Shown here piece after piece: positions 44,753-53,815 of a stretch of 64,000 nt of DNA (positions are counted from its first letter, which is position 1; each line of letters begins with the position of its first letter). A model generated the notes under the pieces. It saw nothing but the letters and a program-made list of their open reading frames with translations, made no database searches and was not told where the DNA came from. This DNA is from Lewinella sp. 4G2 (GTDB lineage: Bacteria > Bacteroidota > Bacteroidia > Chitinophagales > Saprospiraceae): NCBI RefSeq assembly GCF_001625015.1, contig NZ_LVWJ02000011.1, positions 64,501-128,500 on the forward strand, given 5' to 3'. Both the position numbers and the translations under genes were made by a program.

Positions 44753-45865
44753 TTAAGCATTCTCGTGGATGGGGCCACCGCGCTCCCGTAGTGCACCGCC
44801 ACTGCGGCCCCGTAGCACCATGATGATCTCACTAATCAGGGCGGCGGCGATTTCTTCCGGCGTTTCCGCACCGACGTCGAGGCCGACCGGAGCATAGAGG
44901 TTGGGGTACGCGGCCAATTCCAGATCGGGCAAACTTTCATCCATTTTCAGCATCCGCTTGCGGGGGCCGAGCATCCCCAGGTAGATGGGCTTCAGGGGCA
45001 GAAAGTGCTGTACCATTTTCCGATCCCATTCGTAATCGTGGGACATCAGGACCACGGCGGTTGCTTCATCGACGGGGACTTCTTTCACTTGGCCATAGTC
45101 CAAAACGCGGTCCGCTAACGAGGTAATTTCCTTCGTCATTTTTCGGAGGGGCGCGACTACCCAGACTTCCCAATCCAGCAACTTGGCGGCCCGTAGCGCT
45201 GCGGGGATATCGTAATTGTAGCCAGTCAGGATCAACCGGGGGCGCGGGTGGAGCACCTCGAAGAGTACCCGGTGCGGAAAGCCCCGTTCCCCTCTAATAG
45301 TCTTAACAGAACTTCTACCCTTAGCCAGCGCATTAAGGGACTCTCCGTGAAACTGGTGGGGAATGGCCGGTTCGAAGGGTAGGTATAGCGTAAAGCGATC
45401 CGCTTCTGGCTGAAAGAGGCTTACTTCAAACTGGGGCTCTCCGGACATTAACACCGTGTCAAGATGGCGAAGCATGACCCGGGGAATTCGGGTGTCTACG
45501 ACGGAACGAAGCAATTCAATCTCATTCCACTGCTCGGTGAAGTCCATTGGGATGAAGGCCACTTCGATCCTGCCCTCACAGCCCAGACCGATCCCGATGG
45601 TGGCATCTTCCCCCTCCGTCGTGTCGTAGGTCCGGGCCACCGGCCGGCCGAGTTGGATGGCCGACTTTGCCCGTTGCAACGCATCCCCCTCCAGGCAACC
45701 ACCGCTGATGCCGCCGACGAAACGACCGTCCTCTGCCACCAGAAGCCGGGCTCCTATCCGCCGGTAGCTCGACTGTTTTACGTCGACGACCACCGCCAGG
45801 GCGCAGGGGGTATTCTCCGCTTTCAACTCGTCGTAAAAGCGGATGATGCGGCGGATTTCTTTCAT
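44753..45865 (-). CDS. xdhC: XdhC/CoxI-family molybdenum-cofactor maturation protein
   Basis: 370 residues. ALAVVVDVKQSSYRRIGARLLVAEDGRFVGGISGGCLEGD is the XdhC N-terminal domain with its G(G)CLE motif, and a C-terminal Rossmann domain (RLILTGYNYDIPAALRAAKLL, HDYEWDRKMVQHFLPLKPIYLGMLGPRKRMLKM) follows, as in XdhC_C. XdhC proteins insert sulfurated molybdenum cofactor in xanthine dehydrogenase-type hydroxylases. The neighbour mocA overlaps it by 4 bases; no hydroxylase genes are near. Confidence 0.92.
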   Translation of the reverse strand: MKEIRRIIRFYDELKAENTPCALAVVVDVKQSSYRRIGARLLVAEDGRFVGGISGGCLEGDALQRAKSAIQLGRPVARTYDTTEGEDATIGIGLGCEGRIEVAFIPMDFTEQWNEIELLRSVVDTRIPRVMLRHLDTVLMSGEPQFEVSLFQPEADRFTLYLPFEPAIPHQFHGESLNALAKGRSSVKTIRGERGFPHRVLFEVLHPRPRLILTGYNYDIPAALRAAKLLDWEVWVVAPLRKMTKEITSLADRVLDYGQVKEVPVDEATAVVLMSHDYEWDRKMVQHFLPLKPIYLGMLGPRKRMLKMDESLPDLELAAYPNLYAPVGLDVGAETPEEIAAALISEIIMVLRGRSGGALRERGGPIHENA

Positions 45866-46479
45866 TGATCGTCTTTCAGTTGGTCCCGAAACTGCTCGAA
45901 TTCGGCGTAGGTGTCCAGGTCTATTGGAACGAAACCTAAGTCAAACATTACCAAGTCAGTCTCTTGATTGCGTAACAACTTGCGGGCACCGCCCTGTCCC
46001 GTTTCGTTCAGTAAGGCCTCCCGGTAAGCGACGGGGAAGATTGCGGGAACGCCGGGGCCTTCCGGGTAAGCCGTAGCGAGAATATGTCGGGGTTCGGTGC
46101 GGTCCTGATAGGTTTGCGCCATCCGTTGTAAAACGAGCGAATTAATCTCCGGTTGGTCAGTCAGTAAAATGAAATAACCATCCACTACTTCTAAATCAAT
46201 ACTGCGCATGCCAGTAGCGATACTGCTACTCATCCCCCGGTCCGGGTCCGGGTTGCGAACGATCGCTAGCCGACCAACAAAAGAGGATAACTCAGATACA
46301 ATTTCGTCGTGGTAATGCCCAGTCACGATCACCGTTGGCCCCGGTAGGGAAAGGCTGGCCCGGACGATACGTTCCAGCAGCGTCTGCCCACTGAGTTCCA
46401 GTAGTTGTTTGGGTTGCCCCATTCTCCGAGAAGCGCCTGCGGCGAGGATTATCCGAGCGGTGAAGGCATCCGCCATCAC
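45862..46479 (-). CDS. mocA: molybdenum cofactor nucleotidyltransferase, MocA-like
   Basis: 205 residues of the NTP-transferase fold: ARIILAAGASRRMGQPKQLLELSGQTLLERIVRA carries the nucleotide-binding LAAGxSxRMGxPK loop, and DGYFILLTDQPEINS has the metal-binding Asp with the DQP motif. The likely reaction is CTP addition to the molybdopterin cofactor. Four-base overlaps on both sides with xdhC and the lipoprotein gene show a tight operon of three genes. Confidence 0.9.
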   Translation of the reverse strand: MMADAFTARIILAAGASRRMGQPKQLLELSGQTLLERIVRASLSLPGPTVIVTGHYHDEIVSELSSFVGRLAIVRNPDPDRGMSSSIATGMRSIDLEVVDGYFILLTDQPEINSLVLQRMAQTYQDRTEPRHILATAYPEGPGVPAIFPVAYREALLNETGQGGARKLLRNQETDLVMFDLGFVPIDLDTYAEFEQFRDQLKDDQ

Positions 46480-47096
46480 ATATTTTGTTTGCGGGAGATG
46501 ACGATTTCCGTGATGGCCGTCTCCGGGCTAATCCGGGAATTATCCAAATCGTAGTCCGCGCTGGTCATGTCCAGCCGGTAGCTGATGCCCTCCTTATTGC
46601 CGTAGACCCGGCTTTCGATTTCGGAACCGTGGAAGGAAATGGCGCCGATACGCTCCACCAATTCTTCGTAGGTCGTCCCCACCCGAATGCCCTTTTCGGT
46701 GACGACGGCGGGGGAAGTCACGTAAATATCACCGACGATATTTTTGTCCAGGGGGTCGGGCATCAGGTAGCCCAGTTTGCTGCCTTCGGCGCCGTCGATG
46801 TAGTAGACGTCAAAGCTGCCCTCCCCATCTTTGAGGCGCCCCTTGCGGAGGACTTCCGCGTAAGCGCCGAGTGGCTCCCCGGGCTTCAACCCCAGGAAGG
46901 TTCCATTGCTAATGAGGTAAGGATCTTCCGGGTCAACGTCGTAGATATCGGTATTGTCCTCGTTTGGGCTATCGATTTCGGGAGTCATTTCCGTGTCGAA
47001 GCCAGCGCCTTCTTCGGGTGGGCCGGCGGCGTCTCCCCCACAGGCGGCACAGGTAATGAGTAGGATAGCAGCGGTAATGAAGTGGAAGACTTTCAT
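46476..47096 (-). CDS. lipoprotein of unknown function, first gene of the xdhC operon
   Basis: 206 residues, MKVFHFITAAILLITCAACGGDA with lipobox (CAAC), then an acidic linker (PEEGAGFDTEMTPEIDSPNEDNTDIYDVDPED) and a C-terminal domain GTFLGLKPGEPLGAYAEVLRKGRLKDGEGSF with GIRVGTTYEELVERIG. The latter 'GLxxGxxl..ly' plus 'GxxvGtty.eLv..IG' motif pair is like small beta-strand lipoproteins. The role in the molybdenum operon, if any, is unknown. Confidence 0.75.
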   Translation of the reverse strand: MKVFHFITAAILLITCAACGGDAAGPPEEGAGFDTEMTPEIDSPNEDNTDIYDVDPEDPYLISNGTFLGLKPGEPLGAYAEVLRKGRLKDGEGSFDVYYIDGAEGSKLGYLMPDPLDKNIVGDIYVTSPAVVTEKGIRVGTTYEELVERIGAISFHGSEIESRVYGNKEGISYRLDMTSADYDLDNSRISPETAITEIVISRKQNM

Positions 47097-47211
47097 GGAG
47101 TTGGGCTTGCGCAGTTTACGGGGTTCATCCCGTCAATGATACGAAGCGGATACGGAATGAAGGTCGTACAGGTTCAGGTGCCCGGTTCCGTATTACTTGA
47201 TCCATTGCTTG

Positions 47212-47229
47212 GCACCCGCGGCAGCGCCC
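47212..47229 (+). repeat. 18-bp dispersed repeat, copy J
   Basis: Exact GCACCCGCGGCAGCGCCC, intergenic between the lipoprotein gene and the tRNA terminator. Confidence 0.85.
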
Positions 47230-47267
47230 AAATGACTACTAGCTTGGAGGATTCTCGCCATTAACAG

Positions 47268-47297
47268 AAAAACCCCTCGCTATTGGATAGCAAGGGG
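47268..47297 (-). terminator. terminator after tRNA-Arg
   Basis: CCCCT-c-GCTAT pairs with ATAGC-a-AGGGG; on the minus strand the stem is followed by TTTTT, 15 bases past the tRNA 3' end. Confidence 0.8.
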
Positions 47298-47311
47298 TCG
47301 TTCGGTGCGTG

Positions 47312-47384
47312 TGAGCCCAGCAGGATTCGAACCTGCGACCGCCAGATTAGAAGTCAGGTGCTCTATCCACTAAGCTATGGGCCC
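47312..47384 (-). tRNA. tRNA-Arg (anticodon TCT)
   Basis: Minus-strand 73-nt cloverleaf: acceptor GGGCCCA/TGGGCTC, D arm GCTT...GAGC, anticodon loop CTTCTAA (TCT, reading AGA), T arm GCAGG-TTCGAAT-CCTGC, discriminator A; CCA is not encoded. The anticodon stem CCTGA/TCTGG has a T-T mismatch at 29-41, which is unusual. Confidence 0.93.
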
Positions 47385-47477
47385 GGAGCAGCCGCGAAGG
47401 TACGCGTAATATGGATAATCCGACGTAGCCGGACGCGGTTTAGTCATTTAATAGCGGGCCAGTTGTAGAAGTTGCGA

Positions 47478-48677
47478 TCACCGAAATTTTGCTTCCAACA
47501 GAAGATTAAGACTTGCGTAGGACGGCAGACTCACCCCTCGGGGTTCGCGCGTAGTGACATTGAGTGGGTAGCGAAAAGCCATTCCGTCATTGGAGTATTT
47601 AAGGATGGGTAAATGCAAGGTATTATCTGGCTTGCCACCTTCAACGATGAGCCAGTTGCCGTCGGGCGATGGGTGCCAGTTGCCCGTCCGCAAAACGTCG
47701 CCAGCGGCAATTAGAAAGAATGTGCCGTCTTCGTTGAAACTGAATTCCAGACGGTCCAACGCAGCGTACGGCACCACCCGGCCTGCCAAACGATCGGGCT
47801 GGGTATACTGTACGGACGCCGAATCGACGTCCGGGTAGCTCCGGTCCACCGTGATGGTCGCTTCCGTCAGTTTCCTACCCAGATCTGCAATAGACAAGCC
47901 AGTGGGCAACTTACCCGCAACGGGCTCCAGCGTAACGTACTGCAGCCGGTGTTTCTTCCGGTGCTGGTCGAAAACCTCAACGAGGAAGTTCCCGTCGCCA
48001 TCCCGGTAAAGGCGACGGCGCTGTTTCCCAAACTCACCGGAGGCGTAAGTCTGGGCGATGCGTTGAAATACGCCATCCAGCTGAACTGGTGCGAAAGGAC
48101 CGAACCTGGAAATTAGCTGGCCGGGCTCAATTACTAAAGTGTTGGACATCTCCCAATCATTTGGCCGCTCGACGTAATAGGGCCCCAATGATTCATCGTC
48201 ATTGCCCGTCTCCCGAAAACCAAAATAAATCAATTCCGAAGCGCCTTCCGCCGCCTGGTAGCGGTAGGTTCGGCCGGCCAGTTCTTTTCCTGAGATCCGG
48301 TGCAGACTGGTGTCCAGTTTGGAGAAGTAACGGTTGCGATAGAAAATTCCTTTCCGGTACAGATCTATATTCAAAATCTCTGGCGTAGGGTTGGATAACT
48401 TAACGGCTACCTCCAGGGTATCGCCACCCGCCAGGGAGTCGTAGCGGCTGATCGTAAGTTCTTCCGGATACGATAGACGTTCCAGTTCCAGCGTGGAGTC
48501 CGTTACGGTGATGATGGTGCCCGGAGTAAATAGCTCACTCTTTGGCCCAGCAGCCTCCTCCACTGGATTCTGGGTTGCGAATATCCACTGGGTGCCGACT
48601 AAAGCATCAACTTTTTCATCCTCCCGGCAAGCCGTAAAGCAGCCAAAAATGGGCAGCAGCGCCAACAGGTATTTCAT
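47478..48677 (-). CDS. lipoprotein of unknown function
   Basis: 399 residues with MKYLLALLPIFGCFTACREDE (lipobox FTAC). The mature protein contains VGTQWIFATQNPVEE and, near the end, DRLEFSFNEDGTFFLIAAGDVLRTGNWHPSPDGNWLIVEGG, which reads like a lipocalin-type strand pattern (FNEDGTF...GNWxxSPDGNWL) common in Bacteroidota lipoproteins. No enzymatic motif. It lies 45 bases downstream of the 1221-residue fusion gene on the same strand, possibly one transcript. Confidence 0.75.
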   Translation of the reverse strand: MKYLLALLPIFGCFTACREDEKVDALVGTQWIFATQNPVEEAAGPKSELFTPGTIITVTDSTLELERLSYPEELTISRYDSLAGGDTLEVAVKLSNPTPEILNIDLYRKGIFYRNRYFSKLDTSLHRISGKELAGRTYRYQAAEGASELIYFGFRETGNDDESLGPYYVERPNDWEMSNTLVIEPGQLISRFGPFAPVQLDGVFQRIAQTYASGEFGKQRRRLYRDGDGNFLVEVFDQHRKKHRLQYVTLEPVAGKLPTGLSIADLGRKLTEATITVDRSYPDVDSASVQYTQPDRLAGRVVPYAALDRLEFSFNEDGTFFLIAAGDVLRTGNWHPSPDGNWLIVEGGKPDNTLHLPILKYSNDGMAFRYPLNVTTREPRGVSLPSYASLNLLLEAKFR

Positions 48678-48722
48678 CGGTGAATAGGGTAAAGCGTTAA
48701 ACGGGTCGGTAAAAAACGCTGG

Positions 48723-51700
48723 CTAAAAGTTCGTCCCCACTCCAAATTGGATCAGGCCCGATTCTTCTTCTGAGAAGCCCGCCAGCACGCTAAAGGTAAA
48801 GGATTTAGACAATGGGATCACGTAGAAACCGCCTCCGTATGCGGTACGCCACGGCTCGTTTTTCTCATCATCCATGAGCAGCTGCCCTCGGTCATAAAAG
48901 GCACGAATGCCCACGGCGAAAGGAATGACCCGACTGCGAATAAGCGCTACCGGCATCCGAAACTCCGTCTCGTGGTAGAGGTAACCGTCCCCCACAAAGC
49001 GGTTGCGCTGGAATCCACGGAGGCCATTGTTTTGGCCCAGGGAAGGCAGTTCGTAGAAGGGTGCACGCCCACTGCTCCGCGCGTAGCCGCCGCGCAAACT
49101 CAGGCTAATTGGAAAGCGACGGGCAGAAAAGTGGATTTCCCCCGCCACGCGCGTCACGCCAAAGTCGACGGCGTTCTTGCGCCCGAAAGCCTGTTTATGG
49201 CTAGCCTCCAGGTACACGCCTTTGGAGGGAAAAACGGGGTGGTCCCGCAAATCAAATACGAAGGAAGGTTGGAGGTAGCCAAACACGAAATCGCCGTCGC
49301 CGTAGAAGCGCTCGGGTCGGTCGAGGATGGTCCCGTCACGGTCCGTCGTCTTGTTATTTTGGTAGCCCAACATCAGGTTGAAGGTGCTGTTATCGGCAAA
49401 GCCACGGCGTAACCCACCTTCAAAGGAAAAATGGTCGAGCGCGATGAGGCTAAATTCATTGCGCTCCACTTCCGGATCAATCCGCGTATCGTTCCCGATG
49501 CCGAAGAAGAAGTTGTAAAAATCAGGCCGGCCCACCCGCGTGGCGAAAACCAGATCGATGTACTGTATAAACTGCCCAAACTCGGCGCTGGCCTCAAGAG
49601 TAGCATTTCCTAGTGTACTGCCCTCAACGTAAGCTTTGTACCGGGAACTAAATTTTCGGTGGGTAAAATTTCGGCGCGTGTGTTTGAAACCGGCGCCCAA
49701 ACTCGCGCCATTTCGAGAGTTAAAACCAATCGATCCAATCGGCGTCGTTTCGTTATAGGCAAATGCCGTCCGGTCGTAGTAGTACAGCTCCGGCCGCCAG
49801 TTACGGACCGAGCGAAAGCCACGCTCCAGCTCAGCGGGGGCGGCAATTGTCTTATCGTAGATCAACACTTTTGGCGCGCGCGGCTCATCATCGCTAGCCT
49901 GGTACTCATCGTCTCCTTCCCCACCAATGATCCGGACGCGGATGGCTTTACCTACCGGCCCGGAGGTCTCGAAGACGTCGTCGTCGGCCAGTCCGTAGAT
50001 GCGGACTTCTTTGGTTTCGCGTGGCAAGAAAGTACGCTGGTAAAGGATCTTGCCGGCGCTCTTGCCCTTCACGTCGGTGGTGGTTACGGTAAGCCTTCCG
50101 TCTTCGGTGGCCGCCAAGAGGTAGTGCTCCTCGTCGTTCGTCCCGACAATATCGACCGTTTTGGCGTGGAGCTCGTAGTAGGCATCGGCGTATTCTTCCA
50201 GATCGTCGCGGCGGGTCTTGAGTTTGCTTAGGATGCCTTCCTGCAATTTCCGATACCGCTCATTTTCTTCCTCTTGCGCTGCCGCGGGTGCGGGGTTTTG
50301 TTGGACGGCCTGCGCCAGCACCTCATCCGTAAGGGCAGCTTGAATGGATTGTGCCTGCCGTAAAAATTCGGGCCGGCTCAACGGTGATAGGAGAAGGCGA
50401 TCCATGTGCCGCGCCTGGAAGGTGAGACTACGGATGTCGGGTTGGTCGTAGTCAAAATCTTCGAGGTTGGGGATGGCCCACCGGCGGTCCGCCAACCAGG
50501 GGAAGAAGCCATCCATTTGTGAGAAGGCGTTATCCCGGTCGCGGGGGATGGGGCGGATATTTTCGACGTCGTCTTGCTTGAAGAGGGCCCACTTCCAGTT
50601 ATCCTCGTGGCGCGACCAATCCCCTACGAGTAGATCGAAAATGCGTGCGCGGAGAAATTCTTCGTGGTTGATGAGTACCTCCTGATCGTCGTAACGCTCC
50701 CGGAAAAGTTCGAAGCTTTTCAGGACTTTATCAGCGCCAAAGGTCCCCGGGATATTGGCCTTCTTCTTATCCCCCCGCGGACTAATCTCTAGCGTACCCA
50801 ACATGCCCCCGAAGGTGGGATTGTAACTACCCAACGTCTCCCCGGAAGACAGGACAAACAATTCCGGCGCAGCGTGCAGAATATCTAGCTCGTTGAGCAA
50901 CGGGTCAATGATTAGCCCTCCAAAGGGATGGCCGGTCGTTGTCTGGTCGCGCACGGCATCCCCGATCAGTGTTTCCCGGACCTGGTAATTAAAGGTGCCA
51001 GCGGGATCCTTATCTACGGAGCGGAAGGTGTAATGTTTACCATCCGCAGCCTGGAGGCGGAGCGACGTCGTCTGCCGCCCCCCACCCTCCCGAATGGGAG
51101 TAAAATTGCGCGGGTCGTCATCCAAATTGAGGATGGGGAAGGCAACCGGCGTCGTCCAAATATCCCGGTAGTGCTTGCCCAGAAAGTACTTACCAAATTT
51201 GGACCGACCGTACTGCGGCCCGGCCGGGCGGACGATGGTGTCACGGACCAACGGCTCCAGAAAAGTGCGCATCCGAGCTGAATCCAAATTACAGGGTGGG
51301 AAGGCCGGGTTGGTGGGTAACGTATCCTGGCTACGGTCGCAGGGCGCGTGGTAGATGAGTTCCTGGCGAGCGACGGTGCCGTCCTCAGCTAGGACGTATC
51401 GATAGTTCACGGTACCATCCGCCGCGTAATGCAGTTCCGTAAACCCGGGCACACGGCTGACGTGAATGGCCGGTTTGTGTTTGGCCGCCCACTTCCCTTC
51501 ACCGGCGGCCCCGGCGTTGACGATGTGATTATTCCCAAATTTGATGAACTGTTGGCTAAGGTCCTGCGCGCCTAACCACATCAAGCCGAGGTACTGACTG
51601 TTGTAGTCCCGTAACGCACTACCGAGCTTGTCAAAACGCCGGTTGGTCAACTCTTCCGGAGTGCCAATATTTTGGCGAAAGGATAAGCGGAAGCTGCCAA

Positions 51701-52388
51701 TGATGGGTGGGGCAAAATGATCGCGCGCGGGATACTCACCCCCGTAACGGCCCTGAGACTTTGGGGGGTAGTGGCCCGCAATGATGGTATTCAAGTCCTG
51801 ATTTTCATCAATACCGCTAAGTATCTCCGCCAGGGAAATGGAGGGGTCGGAAAAGTCACAATTGGCATCCGCCGGCACGGGCTTATCGTGGGGGTGGTTC
51901 CACCACTGCGTGTTGATGAGCATCAAGCGCGTGGTGGGTGCCAGGTCCACGAATTCTGGGCCGGGGCAGCCATTCGCTAAGGGCCAACGTAGATTGTCAA
52001 AATCCTGATCTTTGAAGTAGTCCTCAATGGCCTTGACGCAGGTCAGGCCTTCCCTTCCTGACTTATCCCAATCGCGGTCACCAGGCAAGAGGTAAAACTT
52101 GGTTTCGGGGTTTGTTCGAATGAGTTGCAAAAGCGGTTCGAGCCCAGCAAAACCAGCATCGTTGCCAGATCCCTTTTTGTATGCAAGGATCTTATCGGAG
52201 CATTCGTCGATGTAGTCACCCAACAATAGTACGGTGGCGGGGTCACCCGGCGCGTTGATGCGCTGGTCCAGCGTCCGATAAAATTGGGGAGATGCTTCGG
52301 CAGTATTTCCAGCGACCAAAAGCCTTACCTGACCAAACGTTGCAGCGGGAACGAGAAGGAGTATTAAGCAAAGCGTACGTATCGTCAT
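48723..52388 (-). CDS. fusion: metallophosphoesterase, kinase-like domain, outer-membrane barrel
   Basis: 1221 residues with a signal peptide (ending ATFGQ). About 20-350 is a calcineurin-type domain: LLGDYIDEC, LLPGDRDWDKSG, and TIIAGHYPP. About 380-640 has EFLRARIFDLLVGDWSRHEDNWKWALF and PIPRDRDNAF, the Asp...Asn and DxD order of HipA/CotH-type kinases. About 830-1221 is a BamA/surface-antigen barrel (VFDLRDHPVFPSKGVYLEAS, AVGIRAFYDRGQLLMDDEKNEPWRTAYGGGFYVIPL, ending IQFGVGTNF). The barrel puts the phosphoesterase and kinase-like parts in the periplasm or on the surface. Roles are inference. Repeat copy K is in a linker. Confidence 0.85.
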   Translation of the reverse strand: MTIRTLCLILLLVPAATFGQVRLLVAGNTAEASPQFYRTLDQRINAPGDPATVLLLGDYIDECSDKILAYKKGSGNDAGFAGLEPLLQLIRTNPETKFYLLPGDRDWDKSGREGLTCVKAIEDYFKDQDFDNLRWPLANGCPGPEFVDLAPTTRLMLINTQWWNHPHDKPVPADANCDFSDPSISLAEILSGIDENQDLNTIIAGHYPPKSQGRYGGEYPARDHFAPPIIGSFRLSFRQNIGTPEELTNRRFDKLGSALRDYNSQYLGLMWLGAQDLSQQFIKFGNNHIVNAGAAGEGKWAAKHKPAIHVSRVPGFTELHYAADGTVNYRYVLAEDGTVARQELIYHAPCDRSQDTLPTNPAFPPCNLDSARMRTFLEPLVRDTIVRPAGPQYGRSKFGKYFLGKHYRDIWTTPVAFPILNLDDDPRNFTPIREGGGRQTTSLRLQAADGKHYTFRSVDKDPAGTFNYQVRETLIGDAVRDQTTTGHPFGGLIIDPLLNELDILHAAPELFVLSSGETLGSYNPTFGGMLGTLEISPRGDKKKANIPGTFGADKVLKSFELFRERYDDQEVLINHEEFLRARIFDLLVGDWSRHEDNWKWALFKQDDVENIRPIPRDRDNAFSQMDGFFPWLADRRWAIPNLEDFDYDQPDIRSLTFQARHMDRLLLSPLSRPEFLRQAQSIQAALTDEVLAQAVQQNPAPAAAQEEENERYRKLQEGILSKLKTRRDDLEEYADAYYELHAKTVDIVGTNDEEHYLLAATEDGRLTVTTTDVKGKSAGKILYQRTFLPRETKEVRIYGLADDDVFETSGPVGKAIRVRIIGGEGDDEYQASDDEPRAPKVLIYDKTIAAPAELERGFRSVRNWRPELYYYDRTAFAYNETTPIGSIGFNSRNGASLGAGFKHTRRNFTHRKFSSRYKAYVEGSTLGNATLEASAEFGQFIQYIDLVFATRVGRPDFYNFFFGIGNDTRIDPEVERNEFSLIALDHFSFEGGLRRGFADNSTFNLMLGYQNNKTTDRDGTILDRPERFYGDGDFVFGYLQPSFVFDLRDHPVFPSKGVYLEASHKQAFGRKNAVDFGVTRVAGEIHFSARRFPISLSLRGGYARSSGRAPFYELPSLGQNNGLRGFQRNRFVGDGYLYHETEFRMPVALIRSRVIPFAVGIRAFYDRGQLLMDDEKNEPWRTAYGGGFYVIPLSKSFTFSVLAGFSEEESGLIQFGVGTNF
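50274..50291 (-). repeat. 18-bp dispersed repeat, copy K
   Basis: TTGCGCTGCCGCGGGTGC, two bases off at the 5' end, inside the fusion gene, read Ala-Pro-Ala-Ala-Ala-Gln. Confidence 0.75.
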
Positions 52389-52457
52389 CCTGGGGTAGTC
52401 CTACAGTTGTACCTACCTAATCCCTCCTCCGGGTGGATGTTCGTCCGTACGCTGTTT

Positions 52458-53735
52458 TCAGTAGGCCAGGATCACCTCAAAACCTACGTAGTCACCACGG
52501 CGGATGCCGGGCAAACCACTCTGCATATTGTTCCAGCTGAGGCGGCCATCGGCTGGCAGGTTGCCTATTTCTCCGGATCGGCCAACGTAGTGTAACCCGA
52601 GCCGCACCTTCCCCGGTTTGAGGTGGTAGTTGATGCCAACGTCGTACACCGTCTCCGTCCCACCGAAGAAACTAGTAGCGACGACCGTCGGGTAGTCCTC
52701 GAGACTCGTCGTCCCGTCGAAACCGTAAACCATCACGGAGGGCTCGAGGTAGCGGGGGCGGCTCGGGTCATCTCCGTCCAGCACGATGTTGTAGCCCGCC
52801 CGTACGGCGTAAGTCGCGCTGGTGTAATCATCCTCCAGGGAACTGCGGCGCATGGAGTGGTACTCTCCTTCGAGGTGGAAGTGGCCAAAGTTCACCAGGG
52901 CATCCACCCCAACGAGGCTGATGCCTTCTTCCGCCGCACCCGTTGGCCCTTCCGACGCCAGGTTGAGGGCAATTGCAGCGGTATTTCTTCGGCCAAAGCT
53001 ATTGGCTGCCGGGAGCCCGTAGGACCAGGTACTCTTTTCGGGGTCGCCGAACATGAAGTTCAAGCGGCTAACGTAAAGGCTGGAGTAGAGGCGGCCCGCC
53101 GTGATGCCATTGTTCTGCGCGTTGAATACACCCGCCCGGTAGTCAAGGTGCAGCTTACTCGTAATCGGAACCAAACCACCCAGGTAAGCCCCACCGGCAC
53201 CGCCGGGGCCCGTCCCCACCAAGTGTTGGCGGACGTACCACTGCGTCCAACTTTTTTCAAAGCTACTGACACCCATGGCTCCGGACATACTTTCCCGACC
53301 GATCGGCGGCCGCATGTATCCACCAATTACGTAGAGTGCTTCACTATTGCGGCTGATCTTGTACTGGCTGTAAATATCCCAAACCTGCGCGTTAGGGAAG
53401 CCACCGTTATTGACGCCACCGACGGTGCCGGATCGTTGATCCGACCCGACGAAGTCCGCCGCACCGAGGAATTTGATGAAGAGTCGGTCACCTACTTGTG
53501 CCGTCGTCCCAAAACGTAGTCGGCGGAGCATAAAATTGAGGCGGTTATCCGCTTCTACGTAGGTATCCGACGCGGGGTCGTAATCCTCGTGGCCGATTGT
53601 GTAGGTGCCCCAGGTCTGTACCGCGAAGATGGGTTTAACCGTCCAGTCCTCGTACCAAGGCTTTTCATCCTGAGTTTGAGCGAAGAGTGTAGTGGTCAAC
53701 ACCAAAGAAAGGCAACAGGATAAAAGAAAACGCAT
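52458..53735 (-). CDS. outer-membrane porin, OprP/OprO-like
   Basis: 425 residues from MRFLLSCCLSLVLTTTLFAQ, a clear signal peptide; upstream in-frame codons to 53804 are ignored. The mature protein is made of alternating amphipathic strands: VKPIFAVQTWGTYTIGHEDYD, NFMLRRLRFGTTAQVGDRLFIKFLGAADFVG, GGYMRPPIGRESMSGAMG and a C-terminal RRGDYVGFEVILAY ending in an aromatic. This is the phosphate-selective porin O/P pattern. The transported solute is unknown. A possible -7-like TACCTTGC lies at 53808-53801. Confidence 0.85.
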   Translation of the reverse strand: MRFLLSCCLSLVLTTTLFAQTQDEKPWYEDWTVKPIFAVQTWGTYTIGHEDYDPASDTYVEADNRLNFMLRRLRFGTTAQVGDRLFIKFLGAADFVGSDQRSGTVGGVNNGGFPNAQVWDIYSQYKISRNSEALYVIGGYMRPPIGRESMSGAMGVSSFEKSWTQWYVRQHLVGTGPGGAGGAYLGGLVPITSKLHLDYRAGVFNAQNNGITAGRLYSSLYVSRLNFMFGDPEKSTWSYGLPAANSFGRRNTAAIALNLASEGPTGAAEEGISLVGVDALVNFGHFHLEGEYHSMRRSSLEDDYTSATYAVRAGYNIVLDGDDPSRPRYLEPSVMVYGFDGTTSLEDYPTVVATSFFGGTETVYDVGINYHLKPGKVRLGLHYVGRSGEIGNLPADGRLSWNNMQSGLPGIRRGDYVGFEVILAY

Positions 53736-53815
53736 GGTGAGGTCTTTGGTAATCGAAATAGGTCGTCCTAAAAAAATAAGTACCGTACGCGCGGCGCAGC
53801 GCAAGGTAGGAACAG

